DNA of 61,863 nucleotides from BP-133 sp040756995. Lineage in GTDB: Bacteria > Actinomycetota > Acidimicrobiia > IMCC26256 > BP-133. Position numbers and translations under genes: made by a program. The stretch spans positions 1 through 61,863 of the forward strand of contig JBFLYK010000037.1 in NCBI GenBank assembly GCA_040756995.1, written 5' to 3'. Under the pieces are notes generated by a model, which was given only the letters and a program-made list of their open reading frames with translations, was not told where the DNA came from and ran no database searches. This document shows, piece after piece, positions 40,447 through 48,406 of the stretch. Every line of letters starts with the position of its first letter. The first letter of the stretch is position 1.

Positions 40447-41228
40447 CCGCCAACGAGGCGCTCCGGGCCGAGAAGATCTCCGTGCGTTTCGGCGGGGTCC
40501 ACGCCGTGCAGGACGTGTCGCTGGAGGCCCCGCTGGGCCGGCTCACGGCTCTCATCGGCCCGAACGGCGCCGGCAAGACGACGACGTTCAATGCGTTGTG
40601 CGGGCTCAACAAGCCGTCGGGCGGGACGATCACGCTCTTCGGCGAGGACATCGGCCATCTGACCCCGCCCGCCCGGGCCCAGCGGGGCCTCGGGCGGACG
40701 TTCCAGCGCATGGAGCTGTTCGACTCGTTGACCGTGGTCGACAACGTCGCCCTCGGCGTGGAGGCCGGCATGGCCGGTTCCCGGCCGCTGCGTCACCTCC
40801 TCACCAGCAAGTCGGAGCGCAACCGGATCCGGGAGGCGACCGACGAAGCCATCGAGCTCTGTGGGCTGGCGCCGCTGGCCTCCCGGCGGGCGGGCGCGAT
40901 CTCCACCGGGCAGCGGCGGCTCGTGGAGCTGGCCCGGGCCATCGCCGGCCAGTTCAAGGTGTTGCTCCTCGACGAACCGTCGTCGGGCCTCGACGGTCAC
41001 GAGACCAAGCGCTTCGGGCAGATCCTCCGGGAGATCATCGCCCGGCGGGGGACGGGCATCCTCCTCGTGGAGCACGACATGTCGCTGGTCATGGACGTTT
41101 GCGACTACATCTACGTGATCGACTTCGGCCTGCCGATCTTCGAGGGCACACCCCCCGAGGTGCGGACCTCCGAGGTCGTGCGAGCCGCCTATCTGGGCTC
41201 CGAGGCCGTCGAAGCCGAGGTCGGCTGA
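40443..41228 (+). CDS. livG: Liv-type ABC transporter ATP-binding protein LivG, copy 2
   Basis: A 261-residue ATPase. Walker A is 'GPNGAGKTTTFNAL', the signature is 'ISTGQRRLVELARAI', Walker B is 'KVLLLDEPSSGLDGH', and the switch His is in 'LVEHDMSLVMD'. 'GRTFQRMELFDSLTV' is nearly the same as in copy 1 ('GRTFQRMELFWTMTV'), so the two operons share a recent ancestor. ATG overlaps the permease stop; the stop overlaps the livF start (TGATG). Confidence 0.95.
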   Translation: MTANEALRAEKISVRFGGVHAVQDVSLEAPLGRLTALIGPNGAGKTTTFNALCGLNKPSGGTITLFGEDIGHLTPPARAQRGLGRTFQRMELFDSLTVVDNVALGVEAGMAGSRPLRHLLTSKSERNRIREATDEAIELCGLAPLASRRAGAISTGQRRLVELARAIAGQFKVLLLDEPSSGLDGHETKRFGQILREIIARRGTGILLVEHDMSLVMDVCDYIYVIDFGLPIFEGTPPEVRTSEVVRAAYLGSEAVEAEVG

Positions 41229-41914
41229 TGTTCACGCTCGAGGGAATCGTCGCCGGCTACGCCGAGACCACGGTGCTGCGGGGCGTGTCGGTCACCGTGC
41301 CCGACGGCGCGGTCGTGGCCCTCCTCGGGGCCAACGGCGCCGGCAAGACGACCCTGCTGCGGGTCGCCTCCGGGCTGTTGCGGCCGACCGCCGGGCGCAT
41401 GACGCTCGACGGCCGGGACGTCACGCATCACCGGCCGCACCAGCTCGCCGGCCTCGGTGTCTGCCATGTCCCGGAGGGGCGGGGCATCTTCCCGTCGCTC
41501 ACCGTGCGGGAGAACCTGGCCCTCCAGGCCGGCGACGGCAAGGACGGCACGGCCCGGGCCGTCGACGCCTTTCCCCGTCTGGGGGAGCGGATGTCCCAGA
41601 CCGCCGGCACGCTGTCCGGCGGTGAGCAGCAGATGCTGGCGCTGGCCCGGGCCTACCTGGCCAACCCGAAGGTGATGCTGCTCGACGAGGTGTCCATGGG
41701 TCTGGCGCCCAAGATCGTCGACGAGATCTTCGTCTTCCTGGAGCGGCTGACGAAGGAAGGCGCCAGCCTGCTGCTGGTGGAGCAGTACGTCACCCGGGCT
41801 CTCGCCCTCGCCGACTACGTCTACCTCATCAACCGGGGCCAGATCGCCTACCGCGGCGAACCCTCCGAACTCGAGGACGAAGACGTCTTCGCCCGCTACC
41901 TGGGCACCCACTGA
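41228..41914 (+). CDS. livF: Liv-type ABC transporter ATP-binding protein LivF, copy 2
   Basis: A 228-residue ATPase. Walker A is 'GANGAGKTTLLRV', the signature is 'LSGGEQQMLALARAY', and Walker B is 'VMLLDEVSMGLAPK'. Gln is at the switch position in 'LVEQYVTRALALADYVYLI', as in copy 1. It is the last gene of the second transporter operon. The gap to the next gene (78 bases) contains a GTAAAC-type palindrome, so the following exported protein is probably transcribed separately. Confidence 0.95.
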   Translation: MFTLEGIVAGYAETTVLRGVSVTVPDGAVVALLGANGAGKTTLLRVASGLLRPTAGRMTLDGRDVTHHRPHQLAGLGVCHVPEGRGIFPSLTVRENLALQAGDGKDGTARAVDAFPRLGERMSQTAGTLSGGEQQMLALARAYLANPKVMLLDEVSMGLAPKIVDEIFVFLERLTKEGASLLLVEQYVTRALALADYVYLINRGQIAYRGEPSELEDEDVFARYLGTH

Positions 41915-41922
41915 TACTCCCA

Positions 41923-41934
41923 GTAAACATTTAC
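41923..41934. promoter_or_regulatory. Palindrome GTAAACATTTAC upstream of exported paralogue 3
   Basis: Inverted repeat with one mismatch pair in the 78-base gap after livF. It differs from the site at 28807 by one base. Here the flanking genes run in the same direction, so it cannot be explained as two back-to-back -35 elements, which strengthens the operator reading. No clear -10 was found downstream. Confidence 0.6.
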
Positions 41935-41992
41935 AAAGCTGCTTCGATCGGCCAGACTGGGAGCATCGCGAGGAATCTGAGGGGGATCATCG

Positions 41993-42919
41993 ATGAAGCG
42001 CGGGTGGCAGTTGACCTCGCTGGGATTCGCTCTGTTGGGCCTGGTCGGCGCGTCGTTCGCCCCGTCGCCGGCCGGCGCCGAGGGCTTCACGTCGTTCGAG
42101 GCGCGGGCCCTGGCGGAGGGCGTACGCATGTCGTTCGGCGCCCCGAACTTCGTGGCCGTCGACACGTTCATGGACGGTGGCGGCCCCGTGTCGCAGGCCG
42201 TGCTCGACGGGCTGGGCAACTCCCAGGCCTTCGCCTCGTCGCCCTATCCCGGTGACCTGTTCCTCACCGGCCCGGGGCTCGTGGCCGGCCTCACGGGCCT
42301 GCCGTCGCCGCCCGCCTACCCTTTCTATGTGAACTCGAGCTACCCCACGACCGAGAAGGCCCAGGTCGAGCAGCCGGGCTACCGGCTCGAGGCGCAGAGC
42401 CACGAGTCGCACTCCCGGTCGTCGGCCAGCTCCGGCGGTGGCTCCGGTGATTCGGCGGTCATGGTCGTCAACACGACGGCTTCGGCGTTGCGCGACGAAG
42501 CGACGGGCGACGTCGTCGCCGAGTCAACGGTGAAGGCCGACATCATCAACATCGGCGGAGTCCTCCGGATCATCTCCGGTGAGGCCAAGGCCAAGGCGAC
42601 CCGCTCGACCGGCGGCGAGCTGCAGCGCCAGTCGTCGCTCGTGCTGAGCGGCGTCTCCATCGCCGGGCAGTCGGTCGGCTTCACCGACAAGGGGTTCGTC
42701 ACCGGCCCCAACAACACTCCGCTGCCCGACGACGGCCCGGCGGCCGGGGCGCTGAAGGCGGCCGGGATCACCGTGCAGTACCTGAAGGGCGTCCAGACGG
42801 ACAACGGCGTCATCAGCCCCGGCTTCGTCATCACCCACGAATTCCAGCCCCCCGGCGGCCCGAAGATGATCGCCAAGTACGTCTTCGGCCGGGCCTCCGC
42901 ATCGGCGACCGCCAGCTGA
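41993..42919 (+). CDS. Exported protein, unknown family (paralogue 3, no C-terminal anchor)
   Basis: A 308-residue secreted protein. The signal peptide (about 1-29, ending near 'SPAGAEG') is followed by a domain very close to that of the protein at 36313: 'APNFVAVDTFMDGGGPVSQ', 'DGLGNSQAFASSPYPGDL', 'GLTGLPSPPAYPFYVNSSYP', 'GDSAV', 'INIGGVLRI', 'GQSVGFTDKGF'. Unlike the other two copies it stops right after the domain and has no spacer or membrane helix, so it should be released or bound non-covalently. It is preceded by a GAGGGGG ribosome site. It is followed by a crotonase gene after 24 bases, linking the family directly to CoA-ester catabolism. Function unknown; binding a hydrophobic ligand outside the cell is one possibility. 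Confidence 0.8.
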   Translation: MKRGWQLTSLGFALLGLVGASFAPSPAGAEGFTSFEARALAEGVRMSFGAPNFVAVDTFMDGGGPVSQAVLDGLGNSQAFASSPYPGDLFLTGPGLVAGLTGLPSPPAYPFYVNSSYPTTEKAQVEQPGYRLEAQSHESHSRSSASSGGGSGDSAVMVVNTTASALRDEATGDVVAESTVKADIINIGGVLRIISGEAKAKATRSTGGELQRQSSLVLSGVSIAGQSVGFTDKGFVTGPNNTPLPDDGPAAGALKAAGITVQYLKGVQTDNGVISPGFVITHEFQPPGGPKMIAKYVFGRASASATAS

Positions 42920-42943
42920 CCCCAGCTGAACAAGGAGCCCCCC

Positions 42944-43813
42944 ATGTCCGACGCTGACCGCATCCGCTACGAGCAGCCCGAGCCCAACATCGCCCGGGTC
43001 GTGCTGGCCCGGCCGGACAAGAAGAACGCCCAGGACAAGCGGCTGCTCTACCAGCTGGACGACGCCTTCCAACGCGCCACCACCGATGACGACGTGAAGG
43101 TCATCATCCTCGCCGCCGACGGCACCGACTTCTCCTCGGGCCACGACCTCGGCCGCACGGCGTTCATGGGCGAGCCCTTCCGGCCCATCCACGCCCAGGG
43201 CGGCTTCACCGCTCCGGGCGCCGAGGGTATCTACGCCGTCGAGCAGGAGGTGTTCGTCGAGCTCTGCTGGCGGTGGCGCAACATCCCCAAGCCGACCATC
43301 GCCCAGGTCCACGGCCGGGTCATCGCCGGTGGGCTGATGCTGGTCTGGCCGATGGACCTCGTCGTCGCCTCCGAGGACGCCACGTTCTCCGATCCCACCG
43401 TCGCCTTCGGGCTCAACGGGCTCGAGTACCACGACCACCTCTGGCAGCTCGGCGCCCGCAAGGCCAAGGAGATCCTCTTCACGGGCCGGGCCCTGACCGC
43501 CGAGGAGGCCCGAACGGTGGGAATGGTGAACCAGGTCGTCTCCCGGGACGAGCTCGAGTCGACCACGCTGGCGCTGGCCCGCACGATCGCCGAACGGCCG
43601 ATGTTCGGCCTCAAGCTGGCCAAGCTCTCGGTCAACCAGGGCCTCGAGGCCCAGGGCCAGTACACCCACATCAAATCGGCCTACGGGCTGCACTGCCTGG
43701 GCCACACGCACTTCATGGCCGTTGGCGGATCACCGATCGAGCGGAACGGCAAGACCAAGATCCGGGAGCTCTCCGGCGCCAACGACACCAGCGCCACCCG
43801 CTACTCCGACTAG
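42944..43813 (+). CDS. Crotonase-family protein lacking the usual catalytic glutamates
   Basis: A 289-residue enoyl-CoA hydratase/isomerase-fold protein. 'RPDKKNAQDKRLLYQLDDAF' and the oxyanion segment 'FSSGHDLGRTAF' are typical, but the first Glu position reads 'AGGLMLVWPMDL' and the second 'FSDPTVAFGLNGLEY', so both classical Glu are missing. The 'SDPTVAFG...EYHDH' block is shared by an actinobacterial subgroup whose reaction I do not know. An AAGGAG ribosome site precedes the ATG. It is followed at three bases by the AveC-like gene and may act on the same CoA ester. Confidence 0.88.
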   Translation: MSDADRIRYEQPEPNIARVVLARPDKKNAQDKRLLYQLDDAFQRATTDDDVKVIILAADGTDFSSGHDLGRTAFMGEPFRPIHAQGGFTAPGAEGIYAVEQEVFVELCWRWRNIPKPTIAQVHGRVIAGGLMLVWPMDLVVASEDATFSDPTVAFGLNGLEYHDHLWQLGARKAKEILFTGRALTAEEARTVGMVNQVVSRDELESTTLALARTIAERPMFGLKLAKLSVNQGLEAQGQYTHIKSAYGLHCLGHTHFMAVGGSPIERNGKTKIRELSGANDTSATRYSD

Positions 43814-43815
43814 CG

Positions 43816-44841
43816 GTGCTGACCGAACCGTCAGCTGCCGGACGGGTCACGGCTGCCCAATCGCCGGCGCGCCGGCGGGCGCCGGTCAAGGTCTGGGCGG
43901 CGGTGGGAGCGGTGTTCCTGGCGCTGCAGCTCTGGATCTACGGGTCCTGGCTGACGACGGGCGAGGTCGCCTCCCCGGCACCCGGGCCGACGCCCATCCC
44001 CGACTGGATGCACGTCGCCATCCGCGTCTTCGAGGCGGGAAGTGTCCTCGGCGCCGCCCTCTTCGTCTGGTTGCTGCTCATCCGCCCCTGGCGGCGGGCC
44101 GGGCACATCACGCTCGACGGGTTGTTCACGCTGGCGTTCCTCACGTTCTTCTGGCAGGACCCGCTGATGAACTTCATCGAGCCGTGGTTCACCTACAACG
44201 CCGGGTTCGTCAGCGTCGCGTCGTGGGGGCCACACATCCCCGGCTGGTCCTCGCCCGACGGGCACCTCCTGCCCCAGGGCGTCGTCATGTTCCTGCCCGC
44301 CTACGCCTATGCCCTCTTCGGCGGCACGATCCTGGCCGGCGTCATCCTGCGGCGGACGGAGACCCGCTGGCCGGGGCTGCGCCGGGGGCCGTTGATCGCG
44401 GTGTGCTTCACCACGCTCGTCGTGCTCGACACCGCCATCGAGCTGGTGGCGTTGCGGTTGAACCTCTGGGCCTTTCCCGGTGCCATCCGGTGGCTGAGCT
44501 TCTTTCCGGGCACCCGGCACCAGTTTCCGATCTACGAGGCGGTCCTGCTCGGTGGGGCGTGGACGGCCTGGGCCGCGCTGCGCCACTTCCGCGACGACCG
44601 GGGTCGCACGATGGTGGAGCGGGGAGTGGATGACCTCCCGGCCGGGCCGCGGGCCCGCACCGGCCTACGCTTCCTGGCCCTGGTCGGCTTCTGCAACGTC
44701 GCCTACCTGACCTACAACCTGCTGTTCGCCGTCCTAGGTACGTTCGGTGGCCCCTGGCCTGACGACGTCCGCAGCCGCTCCTACCTGAACAACGGCCGGT
44801 GCGGCGTGGGCACCACCCGGGTGGCGTGCCCGGGCGACTAG
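43816..44841 (+). CDS. Spirocyclase AveC-like membrane protein, copy 1
   Basis: A polytopic membrane protein of about 341 residues starting at GTG 43816. About seven hydrophobic segments are visible. The family-like block is 'TFFWQDPLMNFIEPWFTYN' followed by 'SWGPHIPGWSSPDGHLLPQG' and 'YEAVLLGGAWTAWAALRHF'. AveC of avermectin synthesis catalyses spirocyclisation and dehydration; homologues in catabolic clusters of actinobacteria have no proven role. A second, more distant copy is at 45504 on the minus strand. The 3' end overlaps the end of the minus-strand gene at 44734 by 108 bases. The Cys/Arg-rich last 40 residues may be poorly conserved. Confidence 0.72.
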   Translation: MLTEPSAAGRVTAAQSPARRRAPVKVWAAVGAVFLALQLWIYGSWLTTGEVASPAPGPTPIPDWMHVAIRVFEAGSVLGAALFVWLLLIRPWRRAGHITLDGLFTLAFLTFFWQDPLMNFIEPWFTYNAGFVSVASWGPHIPGWSSPDGHLLPQGVVMFLPAYAYALFGGTILAGVILRRTETRWPGLRRGPLIAVCFTTLVVLDTAIELVALRLNLWAFPGAIRWLSFFPGTRHQFPIYEAVLLGGAWTAWAALRHFRDDRGRTMVERGVDDLPAGPRARTGLRFLALVGFCNVAYLTYNLLFAVLGTFGGPWPDDVRSRSYLNNGRCGVGTTRVACPGD

Positions 44842-45504
44842 CAGTGTGGTGGCTGCGCCCCAGGTGACGGTCACCAACCCCAGGCCGGCCCACAGCCACG
44901 ACCGGAACGCCGGTCCGAAGGCGACCATCGTGGCCGCGAACCAGCCGGCCGGGGCGGCGGTGAAGCCGGCCCACATGGCCGTGGTCTGCCCGCGGGCGGA
45001 GCGCCGCCGCAGCAGGAGCGCCATCCCGAACGGCGGGAACATCGCCACGGTGAGGGCGAACGTGACCTGGAACAGCGGATCGGCGATCGCGTCCTTGAGC
45101 ACCAGCCAGATCGCCCAGGCGCCGGTCAGCCCGGCGAAGACGAGCACCGTCCAGACGCGCTGCGTCACGTCGGGCAGGATCTCGCGCCGGCCGAAGCGGA
45201 GCAGCTGCCCGACGAACCAGCATTCGACGAGCGTCGTCCCGAGCAGCGCCACCCAGTAGAGCTGCATCAGCCAGTGGTCGTAGCGTCCGCCGAACCAGTC
45301 CGGGAAGTGGGCGACGAACGTGGCGTCGTGGGCCAGCCACATGAACGTGATGACCGGGGGCATGGAGATGCAGCGGTCGCGCTCGCCGGCCCGGATCGCC
45401 TCCACGTACCAGACGATCAGCCCGACGAACGAGATGGCGCTGAAGAGCAGGAACGGTGCGAGATGGTCGCCCACACTGTCGAGGACGACGTCGGCGTCGT
45501 CCAT
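44734..45504 (-). CDS. Seven-helix membrane protein of unknown function
   Basis: A 256-residue integral membrane protein with about seven helices. Conserved-looking polar pieces inside or next to helices are 'GLIVWYVEAIRAG', 'TFMWLAHDATFVAHFPDW', 'MQLYWVALLGTTLVECWFVG' and 'GAWAIWLVLKD'. Acidic residues in membrane segments recall integral-membrane terpene cyclases of the PaxB/Pyr4 type, but this is only a resemblance of plan and I cannot assign it. It is the second gene of a minus-strand pair; its start touches the stop of the AveC-like gene at 45504. The Ala/Val-rich last 35 residues lie over the end of the opposite gene. Confidence 0.7.
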   Translation of the reverse strand: MDDADVVLDSVGDHLAPFLLFSAISFVGLIVWYVEAIRAGERDRCISMPPVITFMWLAHDATFVAHFPDWFGGRYDHWLMQLYWVALLGTTLVECWFVGQLLRFGRREILPDVTQRVWTVLVFAGLTGAWAIWLVLKDAIADPLFQVTFALTVAMFPPFGMALLLRRRSARGQTTAMWAGFTAAPAGWFAATMVAFGPAFRSWLWAGLGLVTVTWGAATTLLVARARHPGGAHAAPAVVQVGAAADVVRPGATERT

Positions 45505-46367
45505 CAGCGGGCCACGCTGGTCTCACCGGCCCGCCGGTAGTAGCCGTCGGGGTCGAACACCTCGGTCTCGGGAAACGGCCAGGGCCGGGCCAGCGTCCTG
45601 GCCGCCCCGCTGGCCCGCACCACACCGAACGCTCCGATCCAGACCAGATACACGACGCTGAGCACGGCCCAGGTGACGGCGACCTCGGCCAGACGCGGAT
45701 GGCGGGCCGACCGGTCGCGTCGGGCGACCAGCCGGGCGGCGACCGTCCGGCCGTTGTCGTCCCGCCAGAGGAAGACCGTCGTGGCCGCCGTGAGGATCGG
45801 CCAGATGAGCGTCGTGAGCAGCGGATACTGCGTGGTGTGGCCCGCCCGGAGGGCCGGGCCGGCGATCTGCGTCCAGACCAGCACGCCGCTCGGGAACAGC
45901 AGCGGCTGGGCGACCAGGTCGAACACCACTCCGAAGGCGTACCCGCCGGCGAACAGCGAGATCAGCGGATGACGGTTGACGACCGAGCCCGCAGGCAGGC
46001 GGCGGGCTAAGGTCCGCCAGGCCCAGAAGGCCGGCAGCGCCGGAATCAGCAGGTAGTAGGGATAAGCGATCAGCGTGACCACCGGTTGCACGACCGGCGC
46101 CAGCCGGACATAGGGCCATGAGGTGGGGAAGTGCAGCAACCGGGGGTCGTAGACGCAGTAACACGACCAGTTGGCCAGCGGGTCGAGGAGGCCGACTCCC
46201 GTCAGGGCGATGGTCAGCAGCAGGCCCGGATGGAGCCGGCCCGAACGGCGCGACGCCCGGATGAACACCGCCCAGAACCCCACGGCGAGGGCGACGCTGC
46301 CCCACTCGAAGATGGCCGGCCAGTTGTCCCAACCGAACAGCGGGCGGAAACCGGCGCTGGTCGCCAC
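45504..46367 (-). CDS. Spirocyclase AveC-like membrane protein, copy 2
   Basis: A 287-residue membrane protein with about seven helices. The block 'GLLDPLANWSCYCVYDP' followed by 'PTSWPYVRLAPVVQPVV' corresponds to the 'DPLMN...SWGPH' block of the protein at 43816, and 'IWPILTAATTVFLWRDDNGRT' to its 'TAWAALRHFRDDRGRT'. It is therefore a distant paralogue. It lies just downstream of the acyl-CoA dehydrogenase at 46372 (four bases between) on the same strand and upstream of the membrane protein at 44734. It probably acts on a membrane-associated hydrophobic intermediate of the cluster. Confidence 0.7.
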   Translation of the reverse strand: MATSAGFRPLFGWDNWPAIFEWGSVALAVGFWAVFIRASRRSGRLHPGLLLTIALTGVGLLDPLANWSCYCVYDPRLLHFPTSWPYVRLAPVVQPVVTLIAYPYYLLIPALPAFWAWRTLARRLPAGSVVNRHPLISLFAGGYAFGVVFDLVAQPLLFPSGVLVWTQIAGPALRAGHTTQYPLLTTLIWPILTAATTVFLWRDDNGRTVAARLVARRDRSARHPRLAEVAVTWAVLSVVYLVWIGAFGVVRASGAARTLARPWPFPETEVFDPDGYYRRAGETSVAR

Positions 46368-46371
46368 CGGC

Positions 46372-47490
46372 TCAGCGGGGCAGGCCGAGGATCCGCTCGG
46401 CGATGAGGTTCTTCTGGATCTCGCTCGAGCCGGCGAAGATCGACTCCGCCCTCGTCCAGTAGAAGTGCCGCAGCCAATGGGAATCCCCGGTCAGGCGGCC
46501 CATCCCGCCCAGGCGGCTGCCCACGTCGTGCAGGTACTGGTCGGTGTTGCTCCACAGCAGCTTGTGCAGCGATCCCCGGGTGCCGAGCGGCTCACCCCGC
46601 ATGAGGCTGGTGAGGTCGCGCAGCAGCATCCACCGGAAGATCGCCACCGCCGACTCGAGGCGGGCGATCTCCTGGCGGAACAACGGATCGGTGATCGGGC
46701 CGGCCGCGGCCCGCAGGTCGTCGAGGTCGTTGCGCAGCTGCGTGCGGACCCGGAAGGAGCGGGTGAACCGTTCGTGGGCCAGCGTCGTCATGGCGACGTT
46801 CCAGCCGTTGTTGACCTCGCCGACGACGTCGGCCGCCTCGGCGCCGTCGAAGAAGACCTGGGCGAACTGGGCGTCCCCCGACACATGGCGCAAGGGCCGA
46901 ACGTCGATGCCGGGCTGATCCATGGGCACGAGGAAGAACGTGATGCCCCGGTGCCGGTCGGGACCCGTTCGCCCCAGCACGTAGCACCACTTGGCCCAAC
47001 GGGCGTGGCTCGTCCAGATCTTCTGGCCCGTCAGGCGCCAGCGCCCACCCGGACCCTGCTCCGCCCTCGTCTGGAGGGCGGCGAGATCGGAGCCGGCGTC
47101 GGGTTCGGAGAACCCCTGGCACCACGTCTCGTCGCCGACCAGCATCGGCGGCAGGTAGCGGGCGCACTGTTCGGGGGTGGCGCTGGCCAGCAGCGTCGAA
47201 CCGAGCTGGTCGCAGGTGTCCTCGAAGGCTTCGGGGCAGCGGGCGGCGGCCCACTCCTCGTTCCAGATGAGCCGCTCGACGAAGCTGTGCCCGGCCCCGC
47301 CGTACTCCACCGGCCAGTCGATCCCACCCCACCCGGCCGCGGCCAGTTGCTTGGCCCACGACCGTCGGAACTCCAGTTCGGCCGGTGTGCCCTCGAGTTC
47401 CAGCGGCAGGGGCTCAGGGGCGTGCTCCGCCAGCCAGGATCGGGCGGCGAAGCGGAAGCGGCGGTGGTCGTCGGTCTCGTTCAGGTCCAT
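46372..47490 (-). CDS. Acyl-CoA dehydrogenase, copy 2
   Basis: A 372-residue flavoprotein. Family pieces are 'SEPDAGSDLAALQTRAEQ' near 150-168, 'TGQKIWTSHARWAKWCYVL' near 178-196, 'GLFPLD'-type loop replaced by 'PMDQPGIDVRPLRHVSG', and the C-terminal 'AGSSEIQKNLIAERILGLPR'. It is not a close copy of 31170. A TACTGT (-10 form) lies on the minus strand at 47504-47509, giving a very short leader; the palindrome at 47491-47505 overlaps the presumed start of transcription. The divergent neighbour is the MaoC hydratase, so dehydrogenation and hydration steps are controlled together. Confidence 0.93.
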   Translation of the reverse strand: MDLNETDDHRRFRFAARSWLAEHAPEPLPLELEGTPAELEFRRSWAKQLAAAGWGGIDWPVEYGGAGHSFVERLIWNEEWAAARCPEAFEDTCDQLGSTLLASATPEQCARYLPPMLVGDETWCQGFSEPDAGSDLAALQTRAEQGPGGRWRLTGQKIWTSHARWAKWCYVLGRTGPDRHRGITFFLVPMDQPGIDVRPLRHVSGDAQFAQVFFDGAEAADVVGEVNNGWNVAMTTLAHERFTRSFRVRTQLRNDLDDLRAAAGPITDPLFRQEIARLESAVAIFRWMLLRDLTSLMRGEPLGTRGSLHKLLWSNTDQYLHDVGSRLGGMGRLTGDSHWLRHFYWTRAESIFAGSSEIQKNLIAERILGLPR

Positions 47491-47505
47491 GTGAATCGTG
47501 TTTAC
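47491..47505. promoter_or_regulatory. 15-base inverted repeat GTGAATCGTGTTTAC between ACAD and MaoC genes
   Basis: Arms GTGAAT and GTTTAC around a 3-base centre; the arms match at four of six positions. It begins directly after the ATG of the minus-strand acyl-CoA dehydrogenase and overlaps TTTACA (47501-47506), a -35 for the plus-strand MaoC. It would block both directions. Same spacing as the sites at 53065 and 53087. Confidence 0.6.
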
Positions 47506-47530
47506 AGTATCGCGGGAATTGCTCTACTGT
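47501..47530 (+). promoter_or_regulatory. Promoter TTTACA-N18-TACTGT for a probably leaderless MaoC mRNA
   Basis: TTTACA at 47501-47506 and TACTGT at 47525-47530. The ATG at 47538 begins seven bases after the -10, where transcription should start, and no ribosome site precedes it. This is the usual form of leaderless actinobacterial genes. Confidence 0.5.
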
Positions 47531-47537
47531 CCTTCGT

Positions 47538-48401
47538 ATGCCGATCGATCCCAATTCCGTGGGCGCCCAGAGCGACGCCATCGACGCCACCTGGTCCTCG
47601 ACCGACTGCCTCCTCTACGCCCTCGGCGTGGGCGCCGGAGCGGTTGATCCCATCGGCTCGGAGCTCGAGTACACGACCGAGAACAGTCTCGACGTGGAAC
47701 AGCGCGTGCTGCCGACGTTCCCGGTCGTGCTCGGCATCGACGCCCTGCGCGGCGTCTATCCCAAGATCGGGCCCTTCGATCACGCCATGCTCGTCCACGC
47801 CGAGCAGAGCGTCACGCTCCACGGCCGGCTGCCCGTCGAGGGCCGGGTCACGACGCAGGCCACGATCAGCGGCATCTACGACAAGGGTTCGGGGGCCGTG
47901 GTGTCGACCGACACCACGGGCGTCGACGTTGCCACCGGACAGCCCTTGTTCACTCTCGGCGCCTCGGTCTTCATCCGGGGCGAGGGCGGCTGGGGCGGTG
48001 ACCGCGGCCCGGGCAAGCCGGCCGATCCGCCCGACCGCCGGCCCGACCACGAGATCACCTACGCCACCCGAGCCGACCAGGCGCTGCTCTACCGGCTGAG
48101 CGGCGACCGCAACCCGCTGCACTCCGACCCGAAGTACGCCGCCAAGGCCGGCTTCGGGCAGCCGATTCTCCACGGCCTGTGCACTTACGGATTCACCGGG
48201 CGGGCCTTGCTCCACGCTTTGTGCGACGGCGACAGCGACCGCTTCGGCGCGATGAGCGGCCGCTTCTCGAAACCGGTCCTGCCCGGCGATCAGCTCACGG
48301 TGTCGATCTGGGCGCTGGACGACGGCGGCTTCACCTTCCGCACCGCCAACCAGCAGGGGGAAACGGTCATCGACGCCGGCCGGTTCTCGTTGCGGAGCTG
48401 A
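47538..48401 (+). CDS. MaoC-family (R)-specific enoyl-CoA hydratase 2
   Basis: A 287-residue double-hotdog hydratase. The C-terminal half carries the hydratase 2 motif 'GDRNPLHSDPKYAAKAGF' near residue 190-207, with Asp, Asn and His, followed by 'PILHGLCTYGFTGRALL'. The N-terminal half is the inactive hotdog with 'IDALRGVYPKIGPFDHAMLVHAE' split across 65-90. It adds water to a trans-2-enoyl-CoA made by the acyl-CoA dehydrogenase encoded divergently. Start ATG 47538, probably leaderless. It is followed five bases later by thiolase copy 2. A 3-hydroxyacyl dehydrogenase between the two steps would be one of the SDRs. Confidence 0.92.
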   Translation: MPIDPNSVGAQSDAIDATWSSTDCLLYALGVGAGAVDPIGSELEYTTENSLDVEQRVLPTFPVVLGIDALRGVYPKIGPFDHAMLVHAEQSVTLHGRLPVEGRVTTQATISGIYDKGSGAVVSTDTTGVDVATGQPLFTLGASVFIRGEGGWGGDRGPGKPADPPDRRPDHEITYATRADQALLYRLSGDRNPLHSDPKYAAKAGFGQPILHGLCTYGFTGRALLHALCDGDSDRFGAMSGRFSKPVLPGDQLTVSIWALDDGGFTFRTANQQGETVIDAGRFSLRS

Positions 48402-48406
48402 CGGTC

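Noticed and set aside
47504..47530. Inverted pair ACAGTA...TACTGT between ACAD and MaoC
   Set aside because: Better explained as two divergent -10 elements than as an operator.
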